Shown: one piece after another, positions 1 to 3,625 of the stretch
Layout: each line of letters opens with the position of its first letter
How positions within the stretch are numbered: the first letter of the stretch is position 1
DNA from: an uncultured Clostridia bacterium
GTDB lineage: Bacteria > Bacillota > Clostridia > Christensenellales > Borkfalkiaceae
Length of the DNA: 5,918 nucleotides
Assembly: GCA_947630775.1 (NCBI GenBank)
Contig: CANRIY010000101.1
Location: 1-5,918 of the forward strand
Direction of reading: 5' to 3'
Notes under the pieces: generated by a model
Databases searched by the model: none
The model's input: the letters and a program-made list of their open reading frames with translations, nothing else
Told to the model about the DNA's origin: nothing
Position numbers and translations under genes: made by a program

Positions 1-24
1 GGCTATTCCCTCGCCGCCCATCGC

Positions 25-73
25 TTCCAAATCACGGCGCGTGGCGGGGTTTCCCCGCCTAAGCGCTTTGGAA
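25..73. repeat. Nested inverted repeat, 49 nt
   Basis: Three nested arms pair in order: TTCCAAA (25-31) with TTTGGAA (67-73), GCGC (37-40) with GCGC (63-66), and GGCGGGG (43-49) with CCCCGCC (53-59) around a TTT loop. The only unpaired parts are a 5-nt bulge (32-36) and a small internal loop (41-42 against 60-62). Neither strand has a U-run directly after the structure, so it is not a standard intrinsic terminator. An open frame runs from base 1 to a TAA at 79-81 and could be a gene tail, but its last residues are just the hairpin read through. An extragenic palindromic repeat or a structured 3' end is more likely. Confidence 0.6.
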
Positions 74-83
74 AAACGTAACT

Positions 84-222
84 TTCCTCGCTCGTATTTA
101 TTTGCGAAGCCCCGCGAGATTCTTCGACAAGCTACTTCGCGCCAAGGACGGCGCTCGTGCCGCGCTTAGTGTAATAGAACGCGCGCGGGGCAGAATGACG
201 CGCAGGGCGCGTCCGCGGGACG
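84..222 (-). repeat. Intergenic repeat-like, hairpin-rich stretch
   Basis: No gene is convincing here. Read on the minus strand, the stretch contains words I associate with multicopy intergenic repeats of gut Clostridia, namely TCATTCTG and, further on, GTCGAAGAATCTCGCGGGG; this association is from memory. It is dense in short hairpins: GCGCC/GGCGC at 139-154, CGCGC/GCGCG at 161-185 and CGTCC/GGACG at 210-222. It lies downstream of the minus-strand gene ending at 246, which shows no clear U-tailed terminator of its own. The remaining bases up to 245 hold nothing recognisable. Confidence 0.35.
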
Positions 223-245
223 AGCAAAGAAATCGAGCGAAGCAA

Positions 246-488
246 TCACCTGACCATCGCTTTCGCGCTCACGCCGTCGAGCTGGCCGATCTTTCCCGTC
301 AGGGCGTTGAGGACGGGGAGGGGAGCGTCGAGCACGACGCTCAGAACGGAGACATGCTTCTCGCGGTAGGGTATCCCCATTCTGCCGATGATGTATTCCC
401 CGTACTCCGATAGATACGCGTTGAGTTTTTCGGCCTGTTCCCGTTTCTCCACGATGACGGAGAGCACCGCGATGCGTTTTTCATCCAT
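246..488 (-). CDS. TM1266-type iron-only hydrogenase system putative regulator
   Basis: The protein has 80 residues, beginning MDEKRIAVLSVIVEKRE, and carries the family hallmark GEYIIGRMGIPY at residues 30-41. A second strand, VSVLSVVLDAP (46-56), and a C-terminal GKIGQLDGVSAKAM (65-78) follow. Length and motif order fit the small ferredoxin-like/NikR-C-like proteins typified by Thermotoga TM1266, which occur with [FeFe]-hydrogenase maturation genes. 'Regulator' is a family label: there is no DNA-binding domain and the role is unproven. I chose the ATG at 486-488 because it gives the usual family length and has GGGAGG at 495-500. An in-frame TTG at 549-551 with AGGAGG upstream would add 21 residues, but these are mostly translated hairpin. 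The gene appears monocistronic, and no hydrogenase genes lie within the window. Confidence 0.88.
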   Translation of the reverse strand: MDEKRIAVLSVIVEKREQAEKLNAYLSEYGEYIIGRMGIPYREKHVSVLSVVLDAPLPVLNALTGKIGQLDGVSAKAMVR

Positions 489-518
489 AAAAAACCTCCC
501 GCCCGAGACGGCAGGAGG
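489..518 (-). terminator. U-tailed hairpin abutting the TM1266-type start
   Basis: On the minus strand, CCTCCTGCC (518-510) pairs with GGCGGGAGG (503-495) as a 9-bp stem with one G-U pair and a 6-nt loop. Six U residues (494-489) follow, then the ATG. This is the form of an intrinsic terminator, but it lies upstream of the gene, so it would act as an attenuator. Its 3' arm contains the GGGAGG ribosome binding site, so folding could also block translation start. Confidence 0.7.
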
Positions 519-566
519 AAAAAAGCCAACGTAAGACTTTGGCACAGTCAAATGGATCTTCCTCCT
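513..566 (-). promoter_or_regulatory. Putative antiterminator pairing in the leader
   Basis: On the minus strand, AGGAGGAA (566-559) is perfectly complementary over 8 bp to TTCCTCCT (520-513). The second segment is the 5' arm of the terminator-like hairpin at 489-518, so the two folds exclude each other. This is the layout of a riboswitch or attenuator expression platform. The upstream part of the leader (about 567-596) does not match any riboswitch consensus I can recall, so no ligand is proposed. AGGAGG is also a ribosome binding sequence, which is the main competing explanation. Confidence 0.5.
519..543 (-). terminator. Weaker U-tailed hairpin in the same leader
   Basis: On the minus strand, GCCAA (543-539) pairs with TTGGC (529-525) across a 9-nt loop, followed by six U residues (524-519). 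The 5-bp stem is short for a terminator, so it may instead be a pause site or part of a larger leader fold. It stands directly before the stronger hairpin at 489-518. Confidence 0.4.
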
Positions 567-602
567 TTGCGGTCAGAACCCTCTTTCCGTTCAGGCAGGA
601 CG

Positions 603-631
603 AGTATACCCCAAATCGACGGAAAATGCAA
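603..631 (-). promoter_or_regulatory. Promoter for the TM1266-type gene
   Basis: On the minus strand there is a -35 box TTGCAT (631-626), a 17-bp spacer, and a -10 box TATACT (608-603). Transcription should begin near 596, giving a leader of about 108 nt before the ATG. That is long enough for the paired structures described there. The promoter is divergent from the one at 671-699, with about 40 bp of AT-rich DNA between the two -35 boxes. Confidence 0.8.
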
Positions 632-670
632 GCGTTTTTCTTAAAATTCCTCAAAAGCCGTGTTTTTCAT

Positions 671-699
671 TTGATAAAAGAGGGAAAGTATGCTATAAT
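671..699 (+). promoter_or_regulatory. Promoter for the ABC-F gene, extended -10
   Basis: The -35 box is TTGATA (671-676), followed by a 17-bp spacer and TATAAT (694-699). TGC just before the -10 makes it an extended -10 promoter. Transcription would start near 706, leaving only about 22 nt before the start codon. That is too short for the leader-peptide attenuators known from antibiotic-induced ABC-F genes, so expression is probably constitutive. Confidence 0.85.
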
Positions 700-727
700 C
701 ATGCAGATAAAAACAAAGAGGTAAGCG

Positions 728-2305
728 ATGTTACAGGTCAACGGCGTCAGTCTGCAATACGGGAGCAAAAAACTGTTCGAGGACGTCAACTTAAAATTCA
801 CCAAGGGGAACTGCTACGGCATCATCGGTGCGAACGGGGCGGGGAAATCTACCTTTTTGAAGGTGCTTTCGGGCGAGATCGAACCCAACAAGGGCGACGT
901 CACGCTCGACAAGAACGAGCGCATGTCCGTCCTCGCGCAGAACCAGAACAAATATGACTCGGAAACCGTCCTCAGGACGGTCATGCTCGGGCACAGGCGG
1001 CTCGTGGAGATCATGGACGAAAAGGACGCTCTGTACGCTCATACGGACTTTACCGACGAGGACGGCGAACGCGCGGCGGAGCTCGAGGCGGAGTTTGCGG
1101 AGCTCGGCGGCTGGGAAGCGGAGAGCGAGGCGCAGACGCTCCTCAACGAGCTCGATATTCCCTCCGAATTTCACTACATGACGATGGGGGAGCTCGACGC
1201 AAAGAAAAAAGTCAAGGTGCTCCTCGCTCAGGCGCTCTTCGGGAATCCCGATGTGCTCCTTCTTGACGAGCCGACCAACAATCTCGACCTCAAAACGACG
1301 CGCTGGCTCGAAAACTATCTTATGGATTTCGAGAATACCATCATCATCGTCTCGCATAACCGCCACTTTTTGAATAAAGTCTGCACGCACATCTGCGATG
1401 TGGATTACGGGAAGATCAATCTGTTCCTCGGGAACTATGATTTTTGGTATCAGACTTCCCAACTTATGGCGCGCCAGCAGCGCGACGCCAACAAGAAGGC
1501 CGAACAGCGTGCCGCCGAACTCAAAGATTTCATCGCACGCTTTGCGGCGAACGCTTCCAAGTCCCGTCAGGCGACCTCGAGGAAGAAGGAGCTTGAAAAA
1601 CTCACCATTTCCGACTTCAAACCTTCCCTTCGGAAATATCCCTTCATCGAATTCAAGTTTGAGCGCGAGATCGGCAACGACATTCTCATCGTGGAAGATC
1701 TCACGAAGCACGGATATTTCGAACATCTCTCCTTCACGGTGCAAAAAGGGGACAAGATCGGCGTCCTCTGCGACAAATCGACTTCCGTCAGCATGCTCTA
1801 CGACATCCTCATGGGGAAAGCGGAGCCGGACGGGGGAACGGTCAAGTGGGGGAAGACCATTCTGCAATCCTATTTTCCGCTCGACAACGGCGAATTTTTC
1901 GACGGATGCTCCCTCACGCTCGTGCAATGGCTGTCGCAGTTTTCCAAGGATCACTATGAAGAATATCTGCGCGGCTGGCTCGGACGGATGCTCTTTTCGG
2001 GAGAGGAAGCCCTCAAAGAGGCAAAGGTGCTCTCGGGCGGCGAAAAAGTGCGCTGTATGCTCGCGAAAATGATGCTCGAAGGGGGGAATTTCCTCATCCT
2101 CGACGAGCCCACCAACCACCTCGATCTCGAGAGCATCACCTCGCTCAACAACGGGCTCACGGCATTCAAGGGGTGCCTGCTCCTCACCTCGCACGACCAA
2201 GAACTCATGAACACCGTCTGCAACCGCATCATCGTCATCGACAATACGAAGGTATTCGATAAGAGCGTGACGTTCGACGAATACGTGGATCTTGTCAGCG
2301 CGTAA
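728..2305 (+). CDS. ykpA: ABC-F family ATPase, YkpA/YbiT type
   Basis: This is a cytoplasmic protein of 525 residues with two ABC ATPase domains and no membrane segments. ABC-F proteins act at the ribosomal E site in translation or antibiotic protection. Domain 1 has Walker A GANGAGKS (34-41), Walker B DVLLLDE (175-181) and H210. The linker carries RFAANASKSRQATSRKK (271-287), characteristic of the YkpA/YbiT group rather than of known resistance factors. Domain 2 has signature LSGGEK (435-440), Walker B ending D459-E460, and H489. Three motifs are degenerate: the domain 1 signature reads LDAKKK (156-161), the domain 2 Walker A region reads CDKSTSVSML (348-357) with no lysine at the catalytic position, and the domain 2 Q-loop has P384. 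All belong to one composite ATP site. The start has AAAGAGG six bases upstream. The gene has its own promoter and terminator. The exact role is unknown. Confidence 0.95.
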   Translation: MLQVNGVSLQYGSKKLFEDVNLKFTKGNCYGIIGANGAGKSTFLKVLSGEIEPNKGDVTLDKNERMSVLAQNQNKYDSETVLRTVMLGHRRLVEIMDEKDALYAHTDFTDEDGERAAELEAEFAELGGWEAESEAQTLLNELDIPSEFHYMTMGELDAKKKVKVLLAQALFGNPDVLLLDEPTNNLDLKTTRWLENYLMDFENTIIIVSHNRHFLNKVCTHICDVDYGKINLFLGNYDFWYQTSQLMARQQRDANKKAEQRAAELKDFIARFAANASKSRQATSRKKELEKLTISDFKPSLRKYPFIEFKFEREIGNDILIVEDLTKHGYFEHLSFTVQKGDKIGVLCDKSTSVSMLYDILMGKAEPDGGTVKWGKTILQSYFPLDNGEFFDGCSLTLVQWLSQFSKDHYEEYLRGWLGRMLFSGEEALKEAKVLSGGEKVRCMLAKMMLEGGNFLILDEPTNHLDLESITSLNNGLTAFKGCLLLTSHDQELMNTVCNRIIVIDNTKVFDKSVTFDEYVDLVSA

Positions 2306-2343
2306 GGCGCCATGGATCCCAAAACAGGCCTTCTCCCCGTAAT

Positions 2344-2371
2344 TTTCCGCAAATAAAGCGGAAATTTTTTT
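2344..2371 (+). terminator. Intrinsic terminator of the ABC-F gene
   Basis: TTTCCGC (2344-2350) pairs with GCGGAAA (2358-2364) around an AAATAAA loop, followed by seven T residues (2365-2371). It lies about 40 bases after the ABC-F stop codon and before the next promoter. Confidence 0.88.
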
Positions 2372-2400
2372 ATTTCGGTAAAATATTTTCACTTATCTAC

Positions 2401-2429
2401 TTGCAAAATTTGCGAATACGTTGTATACT
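2401..2429 (+). promoter_or_regulatory. Promoter for the anchored protein gene
   Basis: The -35 box TTGCAA (2401-2406), a 17-bp spacer and TATACT (2424-2429) form a strong vegetative promoter. Transcription would start near 2436. The seven-base near-copies TGTATAC (2422-2428) and TGTATAG (2431-2437) form a short direct repeat across the -10 box, which may be coincidence in AT-rich DNA. Confidence 0.82.
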
Positions 2430-2439
2430 GTGTATAGCT

Positions 2440-2455
2440 TATATTTTGTAATATA
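2440..2455 (+). promoter_or_regulatory. Inverted repeat at the transcript 5' end
   Basis: TATATT (2440-2445) and AATATA (2450-2455) are perfect inverted copies around TTGT. The repeat lies between the expected transcription start and the ribosome binding site GGAGGAG (2457-2463). It may be a 5' stabilising hairpin or an operator, but its AT-only arms make chance plausible. Confidence 0.35.
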
Positions 2456-2467
2456 CGGAGGAGTGTC

Positions 2468-3427
2468 ATGTTTACATCGTTTTTGGTGCTCGGCGGGATC
2501 ATTTTGGCAGTTCTGATCGCGAGTATCGTTCTCATGACGGTCGGTCAGATGAAGCGGAACAAGGCAGCTGCGGCAGAGGAAGCCGCATCCGAGCCCGTTC
2601 CCCAAGCCCAGCCCCAGCCTGTCGTTCCCGTTCCCGTCGTCCCGGTTGTTCCCGTTGTCCCCGTCGTGCAGCCGGTGGTGCAGCAGCAGGTCGTCGTGGT
2701 GCCCGTCGTCGTGCAGACGGCCGCGCCCGCCCCCGCTCCCGTCGATGACGACGATGATGACGACGACATCGACGACGAGGAAGATATCGCAGCGGCAGAA
2801 GAGGGCGGATACGACCGCCGCGGCAGGATCATGTTCGTCAAGGACATGACGCCCGCGATGCGCCTCATGATCGGCGTCATGAGCCCGATCTACGACGAGA
2901 GGCAGTACAGAGTCACCTTCTCCTATTCTTTCAAGGCAAGGCTTGCGCTTGCGGACGATGAAATGAAGGAGTTCTATGCGGATTACTTTGCCGAAACCGC
3001 CCGCTTCAAGAAGGTCAAACTCCGCGAGAGCCGCCGCCATGTGCGGATCGGCATCGGGCGCGACAAAGTGGGCGTGCTCTTCTTCAAAGGCAAGAGGCTC
3101 TGCGTCGCCTATGCGCTCTCTCCCGAAGACGTCGACTACGAAGCCTTCAAACTTGAAGACATTTCCGGCAAGAAGAGATTTGCCGAGACGCCCGCGCTCC
3201 TGCGCTTTACTTCGGGCATGAAGTGCCGCAGGGCGAAGCTCCTTCTCAACGACATCGCGGCGAAATACGGCCTGAAGCGCATGGACGATCCCGCATCCGA
3301 AGCGGACATTCCCGATGCGTCCCGCGAGGAACTGATCCGCGACCGCGAGATCCGCATCTATGCGAGCCTCGTTGCCCGCGCCCCTGGAGAAGAGGCGGAG
3401 AAGATCGGCGAAGAGGAAAGCAAGTAA
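2468..3427 (+). CDS. Membrane-anchored protein of unknown function
   Basis: The protein has 319 residues. One hydrophobic segment (about 3-26) is followed by MKRNK. By the positive-inside rule this places the rest in the cytoplasm, though an uncleaved signal anchor facing out cannot be excluded. An Ala/Glu stretch leads into a Pro-Val spacer (51-83) built of PVV-like units, then eight aspartates in a row (93-100) and more acidic residues to about 112. A folded C-terminal region (about 145-271) starts YRVTFSYSFKARL and contains KKVKLRESRR, a strand VGVLFFKGKRLCVAYAL, then PALLRF and RRAKLLLNDIAAKYGL. I have seen this domain style, with 'F(S/T)YSFxARL' followed later by 'LCVYFAL', in other gut Clostridia proteins, but know no function. 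The highly acidic, charged tail ends EEESK. The start has GGAGGAG just upstream. The gene is monocistronic, with its own promoter and terminator. Confidence 0.9.
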   Translation: MFTSFLVLGGIILAVLIASIVLMTVGQMKRNKAAAAEEAASEPVPQAQPQPVVPVPVVPVVPVVPVVQPVVQQQVVVVPVVVQTAAPAPAPVDDDDDDDDIDDEEDIAAAEEGGYDRRGRIMFVKDMTPAMRLMIGVMSPIYDERQYRVTFSYSFKARLALADDEMKEFYADYFAETARFKKVKLRESRRHVRIGIGRDKVGVLFFKGKRLCVAYALSPEDVDYEAFKLEDISGKKRFAETPALLRFTSGMKCRRAKLLLNDIAAKYGLKRMDDPASEADIPDASREELIRDREIRIYASLVARAPGEEAEKIGEEESK

Positions 3428-3450
3428 GGCGCAACGGCCGATCATCGGAA

Positions 3451-3475
3451 GCTCTCCCTTGCGGGGGAGCTTTTT
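3451..3475 (+). terminator. Intrinsic terminator of the anchored protein gene
   Basis: GCTCTCCC (3451-3458) pairs with GGGGGAGC (3463-3470) over 8 bp with one wobble and a TTGC loop. Five T residues follow (3471-3475). It starts about 24 bases after the stop codon. Confidence 0.9.
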
Positions 3476-3545
3476 ATGTGGCGGATCTTCGGAGGGGAGA
3501 TCGCGGACGAACTTCAAAATCCGCCAAAAAAGTACGTCAATATCG

Positions 3546-3574
3546 TTGAAAAATCCGCGAAAAAATGTTATACT
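3546..3574 (+). promoter_or_regulatory. Promoter for the FtsK/SpoIIIE gene
   Basis: The -35 box TTGAAA (3546-3551), a 17-bp spacer and TATACT (3569-3574) form the promoter. Transcription would start near 3581, giving a leader of about 45 nt. It lies downstream of a terminator, so the translocase gene is transcribed independently of the gene before it. Confidence 0.82.
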
Positions 3575-3596
3575 GGAAAATGACATCATGGGCGAT

Positions 3597-3613
3597 GTTC
3601 CCCGTAGGGGAAC
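3597..3613 (+). promoter_or_regulatory. Hairpin in the FtsK/SpoIIIE 5' leader
   Basis: GTTCCCC (3597-3603) and GGGGAAC (3607-3613) are perfect inverted copies around a 3-nt GTA loop. The hairpin ends four bases before the ribosome binding site GGAGG (3617-3621) and has no U-run. It could tune translation start or stabilise the messenger. It leaves the binding site itself free. Confidence 0.5.
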
Positions 3614-3625
3614 GACGGAGGAAAT

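Noticed and set aside
1..81. Open frame to TAA at 79-81 as a possible gene tail
   Set aside because: Only 26 codons are visible, its second half is the translated hairpin, and no family motif is seen. It is not supported as a gene.
102..413. Plus-strand open frame of 103 codons
   Set aside because: It reads through the hairpin-rich intergenic stretch and then antisense through the TM1266-type gene. It has no ribosome binding site and the protein is Arg/Ala-rich noise.
539..724. Plus-strand open frame of 61 codons
   Set aside because: It covers both divergent promoters and the leader of the minus-strand gene, so it cannot reasonably be coding.
2306..2332. Cluster of six-base palindromes (GGCGCC, CCATGG, GGATCC, AGGCCT) resembling a cloning site
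   Set aside because: They lie between a stop codon and its native terminator with no vector sequence around, so chance is the simplest explanation.
791..2392. 533-codon antisense frame over the ABC-F gene
   Set aside because: Long antisense frames arise from the biased codon use of the real gene. The product is rich in Glu, Val, His and Arg with no recognisable domain, while the plus frame has clear ABC motifs.
2545..2880. Antisense frame with Thr/Gly/Cys-rich repeats
   Set aside because: The striking repeats are only the complement of the Pro-Val and Asp codons on the plus strand.
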